64,000 bases of DNA from NCBI GenBank assembly GCA_036583965.1, contig JAZBQD010000017.1:24958385-25022384 (forward strand), written 5' to 3'. The number at the start of each line of letters is the position of its first letter. Positions within the stretch are counted from its first letter, which is position 1. Under the pieces are notes generated by a model. It was not told where the DNA came from. It worked only from the letters and a program-made list of their open reading frames with translations, and ran no database searches. Of the stretch, positions 1-11,910 are shown in pieces. The stretch comes from Prunella strophiata. Lineage: Eukaryota > Chordata > Aves > Passeriformes > Prunellidae. The position numbers and the translations under genes were made by a program.

Positions 1-2653
1 TAGGAGCAAAAGAAGCATTTTTGCATCTCACTGCTCAAGTCAGCATGTTAAGCTGATCTGGCCTGAGGTCAGCTTGGTAAGCAGTCTATTGCTCATCTCT
101 GAGTGGTGGCATTGCAGGACATGCCCTCAAACCGGCACCCACAGGATCACACCATCTCCTCTATCCTGGCACACACAAATGGAGTATGTGCTGTGACAGC
201 AGCATGATATGTGCTTGCCTGACATCACAGAGGGACAGACAACCAAAAAAGGCAAAACTTTTCTCATGGGACATGGCATGTGCCTCAGCACTCCTCTGTG
301 CAGAACCACTCTGGAGCAAATAAATCTATTGGAGAAATATTTTACTTTGCTGCAAAGCCTCTAGCATGATAGTGGTGAGGGAAAGTTTCTTTCTGTGCAT
401 TCATTGTGCATCAATATCAGATGTTTTAACAGAACTAGAGGATGATGGCCCAACACATCTTCCTACTCCGACCCAAATAAAGCTGCAATTCTCTCCCTGT
501 GCAGATGTAAGAGACTCAGTATTCCTGACTCCTCAGGCAGGCATCCAATGGGACAAGCTGTGTGCTGGAAAGCATTCCTGCCATTTCTCCAGGTCCAACT
601 AACTACACCAGTTTAACTGTGGATTGCATCAGGTTATGAATAAATCTGCATTGCATTGCACATCAGGGACACTGTGCATTAGTATACTCTGTATCTTCTC
701 CCTGAAACAGACTTCACCTATATTGAAGATGAAGCTTTGATCTTTCTTTTCCTGTAGAAAAAAATTAATCCCATCAGAAAGTACTCAATATCACTGAAGG
801 AAACATCCCCCAGCTGGGTAACTGTTCCTGCCTGTGGGCAGAAAAAGATTTACTTTTCATTTTCACAGCAGATTTTACGTCAATAAAGGCAAGCAATAAC
901 TTTTTTCCTCTACCACCAAAAAGACTACCTTTAAAGGAAACATATGGACTTGCTCTTTGAAATCTCTCTTCTGTCATGCTTATGTTTTCTAGCCATTCTC
1001 AAAAGTGAGTCACTGTTTTAACATACATATGTGTATATTACTGAGTAAGACAACACCAGGAGTCTCCGTTTTCAATGGCAATGTGTCATTGCTGCATCCT
1101 TCATTGCAAACAGGACACTTCCCGAGCTTTCTGAAGATAGCTGCAGAGAGGAACTCCTTCAAAATGGATTAAAACTTGAGTACTAACAATGCCTTTTCTC
1201 CCAGTTAGTTAAGTGGTTCTAGCTGGATCTTCAGGCTTATTACAATGATGGCAATGCAAGATGTTCCCAAGATAAAAAAAAGATGTCTTTTTGCTCATAG
1301 TCATGCCATTTATGTAGTTTATGGTATGTTACATATCTGAAATTCAGATAGGTTTGAGCTCATTTAAGAGGCAATGAGACAGCTAAGTATCAGCCAGCCT
1401 TATATGTAAAACTGTCAAGATCTCCATGTCAAAAATAGCCAAACATCTGCTCACCTAAGTTACACAAAGACCTCATTTTTGTTCTGGTTAATTCCTAGTT
1501 GAGGAATTAAGTGGTAAAGAATTAGTACTTGTTCTGCCAGAACACCTTGTAATTATCTGTGTAAGACATCAGATGTACATGAGTAGTTTTAGGTAATGCC
1601 TGGGATCTGTGGTCTTTATGTTAAAAAAAAGGCTTTTTGTAAGCTGATTTTTTTTTTTTTGTAAGTTTGGCTTTTTAAAAAATTTTTTATATTTCTCTTC
1701 CACAGTACTCTATTATTTAAAGAAAGAAACACTTTAACAAAGCATGGAGGGCTTGTATATATGGGCCTCACTCATGCAAAACTCTTCTTAATACATCCCA
1801 TATAAAACTCAAAATGAAAAGTTCTAGGCAGGTTTATGAGGCACTTAAGTGACCATCCACACTCTTGACCTGGACCTGTGCATACAAAGGGGATGGAGTT
1901 TGCTGCAGACAAGAGATTTTATCGCACAAAGAGCTATCAAAACCTAGTTTATTCCTCCCAGCAAGCCCACCTGCTTGTAAAGTGAGTCTCTTGGCTCTCT
2001 ATACAAGTAAGTATAAATAAACCTGGTTTTCTGTGTTCTTCACCAGTGTGAAATGGAGCAGAGCTCATAAAACCTGTGATGTGTTATGTTCAGTGACAGC
2101 TCAGCTGACATCCGTATGGTGCACAGTGGTTTTGCATGAGTGGGTAGAAAGAACAGAGGAAAAACAGTGGGAGCATGTAAGAATGGAAATAAATTCTGGT
2201 GTGGTCTCCTTACACCAAAGGTAAAACAAGAGGTTAGGGCAGGTCACTGAAGGTACTAACCTCTCATCTGCAACAGTGGTTTTACATTTCTCACCTGCCT
2301 GTTGATAGAAGGCAGGAAACTAGAGGCTTTAGGACATGCCACGTGAAATTGAGGATGCAATTCTTTCCTTTGTAGATAACATCTGCTTCTGAACAGACCT
2401 TTCTAATAAGGTTAAAAGAACACGATGTGTTTGGGAGCACAAGCTAAAAACAAATCCTAGCTGTTCATATGCCTGACAAGACATGGCTGGAAAAGCAAGA
2501 CGTAAGGAATTTTCCAAGGAAGGGCCAGAGGAATACATGCAATAAATGAGTTGCCTGTCAGGCTTTTAGTGCTTGTGCCAGTTCTAGAAGGATTTTAGAG
2601 CGCTGTCATGCTGTGAATAATATGAGTATCCCTTAGTAAGGGTAACTCCTTAG
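1..2653. other. Non-coding stretch, no gene seen
   Basis: AT-rich sequence with only short open frames (under 80 codons) on both strands and no recognisable protein, RNA gene or transposon. It holds a 13-T run at 1648-1660. I see nothing else supportable in it. It is either intergenic or intronic. Confidence 0.7.
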
Positions 2654-3080
2654 TATCATGGTATCACAGAACAGTTTAGATTGGAATGGACCTTAAAGAT
2701 CATCTAGTTCCATGCCTGCTGCCCTAGGCAGGGGTACCTTCCATTTGGTCTGGTTGCTCAAAGTCCCATCCCACTTTGCCTTGGGCTTTCTAGCAAGGAT
2801 GGGGCATCCACAGCTTCTTTGGGCAACCTGTGCAAGTGTCTCAACATCTCAGCAAAGAAGCTCCTCCTGGAATCTAATTTAAATCTCTCCTCCTTTTGTT
2901 TTAAAGGTTCCCCCTTGTCCCGTCACCATCTGCTGTGTGAAAAGCCACACTCCATCTCTTTTGCAAGCCATCTTTAAGTATTGGAAACCTGTAACAAGGC
3001 ATCCCCAGAGCCTTCTTTTCTCCAGGCTGAGCAACACGTGCTCTCCCAAACTGTCTTCAAGCCTCAGATAGTACACCAGC
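2654..3080 (-). mobile_element. CR1 LINE, 5'-truncated copy
   Basis: The left edge (atcatggtatcacagaa) is a degraded form of the reverse-complemented CR1 3' tail. It is followed by the typical antisense 3' UTR blocks: ggaccttaaagatcatctag, then a 'ccctaggcaggggtaccttcc' block, then 'ggatggggcatccacagcttc', then 'cttctccaggctgagcaac'-like sequence near 3020-3040. The element is therefore on the minus strand, with its 3' end at 2654 and its 5' end lost near 3080. It is about 430 bp long and carries no functional coding sequence. The 68-codon minus-strand frame at 2879-3085 is by-chance reading through it. It is well diverged, so the insertion is old. Confidence 0.92.
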
Positions 3081-4992
3081 AGCACAAGATGAGCTGTAAG
3101 GGCTGGATGTCAGAAAATGAGCAAAAATTCTGCTTTGAAATTAAAGTTTGAAAAATATTGCAGATAGGATAGAGTCCAAACACTCATCATTACCAATGTG
3201 AGGTATTATGATTTTTGTGCTGTGTGCCAACCCATTTTGCAGCAACTGTCCTATCTCTCATTGTGGTTGGGAAACTGCATCTCATCCAAAGTTCAGGTTT
3301 AGCTCTCCATACAGTCATACCATGCTGTTGCACTTGGTCCAGAAAGCACATTACTGTATGTTCAACTCCAAAAGACAAACATTTACCAGAGATCTTCCTA
3401 CGACATAAACCTTGCTACTTAGAGGTTTGCACTACCTCCTACTGAACTCTTCCTACTGCCTAATAAAGAGGTGTTTCACAGTTTTTTGTTTTTCATGGCA
3501 TTTCATTATCAGTGACACCTGTTATTTTATTAGCCAGTGTCACAATTTCTGCTATTGCTATTGCTGCTAAACAAAGACTTATGTTCATGTGTGCATATAG
3601 GCATTATTTTCTTATCTACCTCCTTACTTACAACAGTAAGAGCAAATTAGGCACACCTGAGGATGTAGTGCTACAAATGCATACCACAATTGGTTTCAGG
3701 AGTTCCCAAGACTGTATTTCATCTATCTCACAGTCATGGCACTGCTTCAAAACTGAAAAGAAGTATGATGACTCTTTCTTTATTTAGCAAATTGTCTATG
3801 CTTGTTATGCTGTAAATAGCTCCACAAGGCTTCATATCTTAAATGCTTCCCCCTTTCCCCACCCAAAGGGACTCCAAAAGCAATGCATTTGACTTAAATT
3901 TGACTTATCCAAAAGTCAGTTTGTACTTAGACACATATTCTGTCCAGTTAGAGGCTGTTTTCTCTGACTATCTGTAATATGACATACATAGGTTGTAAGG
4001 GATCCGTGGAGATCTTGACAGCCCAGCCTCTTATTCAAAGCAAGGTTATCTTCAGAACTCAGTCAGGCTGCTCAGGAATATTGTGATATTGTATTTTAGG
4101 ATAGAGTGAACTCAAAATGACGGGGATAACAAGTTATATATGAAGCAGATATTGTGCTGTGGTGTAGGGCTTAAATTGCAATGTCCCAGAGTTGGCTGGG
4201 AACTGACTAGGGGAGAATTCTCAGATAAAATTGAGAAAACTGAGTATCTGACTTATGAAAAATCTGCAAAATTTCTGGATATGATCTAAAAAAAAAAAAA
4301 AAGCAAATATGTAAATATATTAGTTTTATAAGTTACAAGCAAGTCAGTTGAGAATTGTATATGAAAAAAGACTATATGAAATTATTTTCAAAAAACAGGC
4401 AAACTATTATGAAGAAGCAATAGCCACAAAGGCCAAGGAAATTTTAGGGGCATTTTTTAGAAAGAGATTAGTGGTCTTATGACAAGGACAATGTAAAAAG
4501 TGCCTGTGGAGAGAAAGCAATTTACTTTTTCTGGGTCACTCCTGTTCTTTCCCTGCAGATATCCACAGAAGCACCTATGAAGGAAAAACAATAGGATGCT
4601 AAAGTGAGAAAGTTTTTTTCATTGTTTCACTGGGAAAGCATCATTTGCTCTAAGAACATCTTGGGGAAAGTAAATTATAACTTAGACAAGGTCAGTTCTC
4701 TTTGATACCTTCCATGTGTTCATCTCAGTCATGCAAAAAAGAAAAAGAAAGATAAAACCAGGAAAGGAGGTATAAACCAAAAACCCAAATTATTTCCAGC
4801 AGGGTGAGACTCTTACATATGTGTCAGGACTGTAAGATTGCTTCTTTATCACAGTGTAACAGAGCTGCTGCCTGCACCTCAAGAATGTTTTGATTTTCAT
4901 CCATGAGTTAGAGTCAGTTCACCTGCACAGGTACATCAAATCTCACTGCTACATACCTGCATGTGTGTAATTGCACTTGACTTTTGAGATGG

Positions 4993-5018
4993 TCTGCATG
5001 GTTTGAGAACCATGCAGA
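4993..5018. repeat. Perfect 11-bp inverted repeat with 4-nt loop
   Basis: Arms tctgcatggtt (4993-5003) and aaccatgcaga (5008-5018) are exact reverse complements around the loop tgag. No neighbouring gene gives it a role. It could simply be a chance hairpin in AT-rich DNA. Confidence 0.9.
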
Positions 5019-7889
5019 AGTAATGAAAGTGTGGAAGTAGGGTAGAAGTATCCTGCAAAATGTTCTTGGCTTGCAGTCTAGTCAAGCTTCCATTCTACTC
5101 AGAAACAATCATAAAAGCTTTCTAGCATGCACAGACACTTCTATTTAACCACTACGATGAACCAATTACATGAATTTACCTGATGTCTTGCACCCAGAGG
5201 TTCTGTTCCAAGTGCTTTTATGCCATCTGAAAGGAGAACAAGCCTCAGGTGGCCACCTTTAGAAGTCAAAGATACAATAAGGCTAATAATGTCAGAAAGG
5301 AGACTAAAGTGATGAGACAGGCAGTTAGGCAGGTGGTGCCTTGCTGAGGCAGGTGTGGAAGCTGATGTTGCTAAAGGTATTGAATCTGATGCTGGAAGAC
5401 AGGGGAGACAGCTCATTTACAACAGATACAAGATTTGTGGAATCATAGTGCCTGACTGTTAAAAAATTTAGCAACAAACATGCATAAAATGTGGTGTTGC
5501 ACTGCTTGACCTCAGGCTGGTGTCACACCACATCCTGTCTGCAAGTCTAAAGTTCATGATCAAAACCAGAAAAAGCTGAAAAAAACCCCCCAGAACATGT
5601 GGGTTGTGTTTCTGGGGAATGCTAAGGTTTAGGAACTCACTCTCCCAGTTTATCCTCACAGTAACATTCTTCTAATTGCATGTCTGAACTTATCTGCGCC
5701 AAACATGAGAAAGAGCATGAGACAGACTTGAAAGTACCACTTGAATATGTCCTTCTTGAGCAGTAAGTTGAGGGAATGATTGTAGAAGTATTACTGATAA
5801 TTACTGATAAACTTGACTGATACAGACTATAAGAAAAACAATTCCGTGCCAATTCACTGAGATCACAAGACATTGTCCAAACAATTCCAAGGTCAAACCT
5901 CCTTGGTTTCAAAAGGATAAAAAGTTATTATACTTACCCAGAAATATAATTCTGCTTATTGCCCAAGTAATTGGAAATAAATGGCTGATGTTTGGAGAAG
6001 AATGAAGAATTTGCATGTAGCACAATAATTGTGAAAAAATTTGTGTGAAATCTATTGTGGAGATGGAAGAAAAAAAAACCCTCCAATATTATTGAACATA
6101 GGGGAATCATAAACCTGTTAGGAGGCAACAGTTCCAAAAGAATAGCTCTAATTTTTCTTGCATTGCTCTTATCTGTTTGCATAAACATACAGAGCCAAGA
6201 CATTTTCTCCAAGTAGAGAAGACCTTCCCTGTTATCTTTCAGTCACACAGCATCTAGCCAGAAATGCCCAAAAATCTGTTCATATTCATTCTTATCACAA
6301 CCAAACAATTCACTGACTGATTAGCAAAGCTTACTGCCTTGTAGCATTTTAGCTTCAGAGTGAAGTTTCTGTGGTGGAAACACAGGGTGTGGCTTTAGGT
6401 TAGTAAAATGAAAAGAGAACCCGTGGTGCAGTGGTTCTTCATTCCCCTTCGCACACTGCTGTGCGACATGGGCTCCTTGCCAGGAGAGTATTTGCCTGAC
6501 AACCTGCTTGGGGATGCCCCAGCCCCAGAACTCTCTGTGCTCCTTAGAGAAGCAAGTCCAGGGATAGCAGGGCCAGCACAGCTCAGCATCATGACACTTT
6601 CTCAACTGAAGGGACAGGTTGAAGACAGTTTGAGACTTCTCCTGTCCTCTTAGCTTCTGGCCTAATAAACTGTAATCCTTTCTCTGTCTGTCGCAAGCAA
6701 CAAGGTAGGAGACGTGAGCCAGCCCACCCTGCATGCACCTGAAACTCATGGATCTGAAGTGAATCTAGTGAAATAACAGTTTATGAAAAGGACACCATAG
6801 GATATTAACAGTAACAGATAAATGGCCTGCTCTGGTCTCTTGGGACCACTGTGCATTTTTGAAACTGATTTGCTTTGAATGCCTGATTTGTAAAATTCTG
6901 TATGACTACAGAGTTCTAACTATAGGCTGAAGAAGAAAGCAATGTATGAGGAAACTGCCTGTGTGTTGAGAGTGCTCATATTCAAATACTCAGGGTAGCC
7001 AGCCTTACATGGTAACTGTCTATTGACTGTACTTGGAGGCCATCAAAGACAGTCCTACAGGCTGCAGGAGAGCTTTCCACTGTGCATGAAAAGCATGCCT
7101 GGCTGTCATTCTGCATCTAGGAGCACTCAACTTTGTTCCCATGAAGTACTTTTATGCTTACCATTTCAGCTCTTGCCCAGAGCTTAAACATTTTTTTTCT
7201 GATGGATATTTTGATAAAGGCATTCTTAACAGAAGAGCTCTTTGATTTTAATAACCATTTCAAAGACTCTTTTTCTGATTAGGAGGCAGACTATTTTCTT
7301 ACACAGGCCTCTTCAGCTGACGCTTTCTGTTTTAGTTACTTTCACAAATTCACCTTCTTGTCATACAGCTTCTTCAGGTCTCATTCATTTTATTCAATAC
7401 TTGCTGACAGCGTCTGGGCTTCTCATTTCAGCATCGCTCTTCAGAAATGCAATTGACTTTAAGTACTACTCTATTCTTCAGGTCATTTAATTGCAGTGCA
7501 TTGAGCCCTTTTGAAGGTGACAGCTCTGCAAATTCAAAGAGCTCTGATCAGTTCAGAAAAACTGCTTTCAAATGTAACTTTTCCTGACATTACAGAGCCT
7601 TCTGTTAAAACTTTTTCCATTTTCCAGACTATCATTTTGTTTTTGAACAGAGATTTCTTTTCTTTGAGTTCCAGCAACAAGTTTCAACTTTCCTATTTTT
7701 CACCCATCTTTCCTCATCTTTCAAACTGCTTCACTATATTTCATATTACTATAAGCACACTTTTCTGCCTTCCTCCCTGGTTCAACCCTGTGGAGTGATA
7801 TGGCCTTTTGTAATTCATTTCCTGCAGTGCTTTGCACAGAGGAAGGCTCTACCTTTCACCCAAAGCTATAACAAATATCTGGCATCAGA

Positions 7890-8180
7890 AATTAGAAGGA
7901 GTGCATTCCCGTGTGGTGCAAAGCCTGGGCAGAGCTCAGTGCAGAAGGATCCAGCTTGGAGGTTGCTGCTGCAGAGCACCTCAGCCCCTCTCCATGCTGG
8001 CCACTCACCATCCCTGAAGGGCAGGGTTCTCTGAGCAGAGCTGTGATCCCTCCCTGCTGCAACCCAGCCTGGGGGCTTTTGCCCTGCCCTTTGCCTGTTC
8101 AGACAGCAGTGAGTGCTCTCCTGCAGGGAGGGCAGCCAGCAGGCTGCTTCTGAAAGGGGCCATCTGCCCCTGCTGTTCTC
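7890..8180. other. GC-richer patch without a recognised gene
   Basis: Base composition rises clearly above the surroundings between about 7890 and 8180. The patch contains repeated ccctgc/cagcc blocks and three overlapping plus-strand frames (7795-8034, 7832-8017, 7911-8153). CpG dinucleotides are few, so this is not a CpG island. None of the three frames looks like a known protein. An old repeat or a lost exon are alternatives; nothing decides between them. Confidence 0.4.
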
Positions 8181-8418
8181 TCCCCTTTCATTCTCTGCCT
8201 CTGAAAAGATAGGACTGTGAGGCCAGCAATGGCTTCAAGGGTAAAAAATTAAGTGGTTTAGCAGTGACTACTTCTTTTATGGATGAAAAGATCTGGAGAA
8301 TAGGGTTTTCTTTATTGATGAAAAATTGTGTAAGATTTTTCTTCTATTGTTGCTCCTCTATTATCAATATTCATAGTTACAGATTTCCTGGTCCTCTGAG
8401 CTCTTCTTGCTAACTCAG

Positions 8419-8443
8419 AAAAAAAAAAAAAAAAAAAAAAAAA
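8419..8443. repeat. Poly-A tract, 25 A
   Basis: An uninterrupted run of 25 A on the plus strand. No AATAAA-type signal lies in the 30 bases before it, so it does not look like the tail of a processed retrocopy. It is annotated only as a homopolymer microsatellite. Confidence 0.95.
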
Positions 8444-9744
8444 GGTGTAGAATACAAGTGAGCGCTCACAGCTCTGGCAGCAGCTGGAAGTTTGTGGTTC
8501 CCAGAAGTGCAGCATCTAGCATCTTGAAAGGCATATGCATATGACATAATGTAATCACAGCAACAGCAAGGTTTTGAAATGGACAATTTCTATTGTTCCA
8601 TCATGTTCTTCCCCAGTCTCTTTCTGTACTCTTTCACATCAAGATTTTTAAGTTTGCTTTCAGTTTTTTTTTTCTTTCCAATATTTACTAACACAGTTAT
8701 TGGTGTGTATTTTCCCCAGTGGTGTTTACAGTCAGATGGGTAATAGGAAATGTCATGATTAGCAAACCAGTCTGCATTAAACCTGACTTATATCTTTACA
8801 TGCAAGATCTCAGCCATACTTCAGGAAACCCTTGGGGAATTGAGACCCAGAAAATATGTTTTTAAAATGCTATTGCCATACAACTGCAATTGGATTAGGA
8901 AACTTCCCAGTATATCTAGGGAGTCAAACTGAAAAATCTTTTTTAAAGGAAGGTCACCTTCAGTTCTGGTTTCTCAAGTTGCACTCTGGACTGTTTTTTG
9001 CCCTCCACTGTCAATCTCTGCCATTTTCTGTGGCTTTGCGCCTTCAACTTTGCCTTTACAGAGTGCAACCTCAGCTGGTATCTCACTCCTCTTCAGTGCA
9101 CAGTAAAAGCAAATATACATCACTTTACAGCACAAACAAAGGTGACAAGTTCCTTCTTTTTTTCCAACCAGGAAAATTTTCAATAATAGAAGCAATGCAT
9201 CTGAAAGGGTTACTGAGACCAATGTGTTTCAAAAACCCCTGAAAAAAATATAAATCAAAGCACAGCACTACTGAGTAATTAGCAAAGGTACTAAGTCAAC
9301 TTGCTAAGCAATTTTCACCATCAGACACAACTGACATGGGAAGAAATGGAAAGAACACTAATTATTAATTAAGTATGGTTGCTTGAATCCAGAATCAGGG
9401 GGAACTCTTTGTAGCAGAGCAGAGAAGAACTAACCTTTTTTTAGAGAACCTGGTATTTACTTGGGTGACTGAATCCAAGTTACATAGGAAAATACAAAAC
9501 AATTGAAGAGCAATGAAGGCAGTTCTTTGCTGCATTTCTGTATTTTAAAATCTGAAATGAATAATAGATGAGACCATTCTATAAAAACAGGGACCTAGCA
9601 GCAGCAAATACCAGAACACAGGACAACTCAATAACTGTAGCTCATGCCTCTTGGGATGATAATCAGAGATGCTCCTCCTGGCCAGATTATATTGATGCTT
9701 CACAAATATCTATGTACTTGGCATAAGTTAAAAACAATCATGCT

Positions 9745-9830
9745 ATCTTTTTAAAACACAGCCCTTAAAACAATGGTCTCTACAAATATCTTTTTAAAAC
9801 ACAGCCCTTAAAACAATGGTCTCTACAAAT
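9745..9830. repeat. Perfect tandem duplication, 43 bp x 2
   Basis: The 43-base unit beginning atctttttaaaacacagccc occurs at 9745-9787 and again, without a single difference, at 9788-9830. The next two bases (at) also match the start of a third unit. Perfect identity in non-coding DNA implies a recent duplication, or an assembly artefact of that length. Confidence 0.98.
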
Positions 9831-10234
9831 ATGTGGCTTTGTAAAATAAAATAAAATCCAGACAAATATTACAGTAATTTTTGTTTCTTTCTTGCTACAG
9901 TCTCTGGCCGAGGGTAGTCAAGTGAGTTAAGTGTATGAGTGAAAATGTAGAAAGGTATCTTAAAGTTTCAGAGAGGTGTCAGGAATCAGACTGACTATCC
10001 CCCGCTGGCTCGTTTACACATACGAGTTTCAGACCTGCAGACGTGGCAGATGTGTGTGCTGAGTGTGGGCTCCTCTGGACTGCAATCTGCATGGCAACAG
10101 CATAATCACATCTTCCTTAAGTACCTTGAGCACAGTGTTATGCATTTTGGTGGGGACATGCCAGATGCAGCCTAACACGGGAGGCAACCTGACCATTTCA
10201 GTAATAATAAGAACAGAGGAGATTCTCTCTCTCT

Positions 10235-10236
<2 letters not shown>

Positions 10237-10266
<30 letters not shown>
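10237..10266. repeat. Poly-T tract, 30 T
   Basis: An uninterrupted T run preceded by a short CT microsatellite (ctctctctct at about 10224-10234). The sequence on its 3' side, read on the minus strand, has no polyadenylation signal, so there is no support for a retrogene tail. Confidence 0.95.
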
Positions 10267-10267
<1 letters not shown>

Positions 10268-11671
10268 GTGTTCTGCACAGTACCTACAGCCTGGAATGTG
10301 AACTATGCTAATGTCTAAAACAAAATCTGTGGGAAAACTGCACTCACACTTGTTTAAATAAATAATATGTAGTACAGAAATGCCTATTCCCTGAGTTGCA
10401 TGCATTCATGAAATGAAAGATGACTTGCAGAAGAGGTCACTGTAAAGCAATATTATCTGAGCTTTTATTAGAACCTGGTGCTCTAATACTAGACAACAGC
10501 ATCATTCACAAGGGAATAAAAGCTTGTGGGCATATGAATAGGGAGTGTTGTACAATTACAGAAACACCTGTGCTAAATAACCTTGCAGTCATCCCCTAGG
10601 AAAATCTGCATGCTCAACAGTCCTGAAATTTCTCTTGTGTATATTAAGTTACAGCATAAAAGCATGGTATGATAAAACAGGCTAAAAAAATATTCTTCAA
10701 GGGCATATATATAAAACCTATGGGTTTACCTATTTATTTTTTCCCACTCCTAAACACTGTCTGCAGTGTTAAGCTACATTTTGCTTCTGAGACAGCAAAA
10801 TGAGACCTCCCTCTACATAAAGAAACATTGCTTTTCATCATGCCATGGTGGCAAGGATATCCTTTCTGATTTTTAGCAGCTTAGTCTCTAGCCTTCTTGT
10901 TCTGAAAGCCTGTTCAAAGCTTGCCAAACAATGGCAGTCCTGATACTTCTTTCTTTGGATAAAAAAGGTTTTTCTTCACCCCCTAATTTTTCATGGCCTC
11001 CTGCATTTATGAGCCTCTGAAATGCTACCTGCCAGAATGAGTAATACTGCAGAGAGGTTACTGGCAGCCCCCAAGGCAAAAGACTTTTGATTAGGGATGT
11101 GACAATCTTTCAGGAACTCATGTATCATACAGACACAGATATTTCAGTTTTAAGTGATGCTTAGCATTAGCAATTAGCTCAGCTTGTGCTCACACACATT
11201 CAAGTGTGCACATAAAGGCTGTGTTGCGGGTTTCTCTGTAACAGTGCAGACACAGCTTGGATGCCAAATTAAAGCAAGACAGAGAATCCTTCACGGGTCA
11301 CTGTTTGGCCTAGAGGATGTTATAAATCTCACACTGGCTACAAGTTGTACTATTTAAGCACAGGAGATTGCTATAGGGGTGAGCATTTATAAAGGCGGAG
11401 CTTGTTTCTAAAAACTTCTAATCTGTGTCTGTTGTGTTTCAAACATAGAATGACCCTCCCTCAAATGTGCAGAAAGTGCAGAAGGAGATTTGCTGTCACT
11501 CTGCCACAAATCAGTTTAATTGAGTACAGTTACCTGCATTCCCCTCTTTACTCCTTCTCCTTTAAACCAAAGGAAAAATAGTCCCTAGCACAGGGTTGGA
11601 CCAGTTAGAGAGCAGAAAGATCAGATCAGTAAGTCTGGCCAGCTGGCAGGACAGAATATAAACTCTTGAAA

Positions 11672-11910
11672 AATAGAATCATAGACTGATTTGACTTGGA
11701 CAGGACCTTAAAAGTCATCTAGATCCAAGTTCCTTGCCAGGGGCAGGGACACCTTCCACTAGACCAGCTTGCTAAGGGCCCCATCCAGCCTGGACCTGAG
11801 CACTTCCTGGGATGACTTTTCACAAATTCTCTGGGCAGTATTTTCCAGTATCTTACCACCCTCATCAAAGGTGAAGAATTTCTTCCTAACATCTAATCTC
11901 AACCTATCTG
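11672..11910 (-). mobile_element. CR1 LINE, short 5'-truncated copy
   Basis: It begins with aatagaatcatagactgat, the reverse-complemented CR1 3' tail, and continues through typical antisense 3' UTR blocks: ggaccttaaaagtcatctag, a 'gccaggggcagggacaccttcc' block, then 'gaatttcttcctaacatcta' near 11876-11894. The element sits on the minus strand and is cut off near 11910, leaving about 240 bp of 3' end. It has no coding part. Divergence from the usual avian CR1 pattern is moderate. Confidence 0.93.

Larger units (their letters stand above)
3081..8418. other. Non-coding stretch, no gene seen
   Basis: Mostly AT-rich unique sequence. It contains a perfect 11-bp hairpin at 4993-5018, overlapping open frames on both strands at 6321-6749, and a GC-richer patch at about 7890-8180. 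No reading frame here resembles a protein I know and no transposon could be recognised. Confidence 0.65.
8444..11671. other. Non-coding stretch, no gene seen
   Basis: Apart from the tandem duplication (9745-9830), a microexon-like site (9901-9921) and a 30-T tract (10237-10266), nothing could be assigned. The longest frame (8856-9242, plus strand, 128 codons) has no familiar motif and overlaps open frames in other registers. Sequence at 9990-10060 carries several CpGs, unusual for the surroundings. Confidence 0.6.

Noticed and set aside
6321..6749. Overlapping open frames on both strands (142, 81 and 65 codons) suggesting an exon
   Set aside because: None of the translations is familiar, no acceptor/donor pair delimits them, and the slightly raised GC content alone reduces stop frequency.
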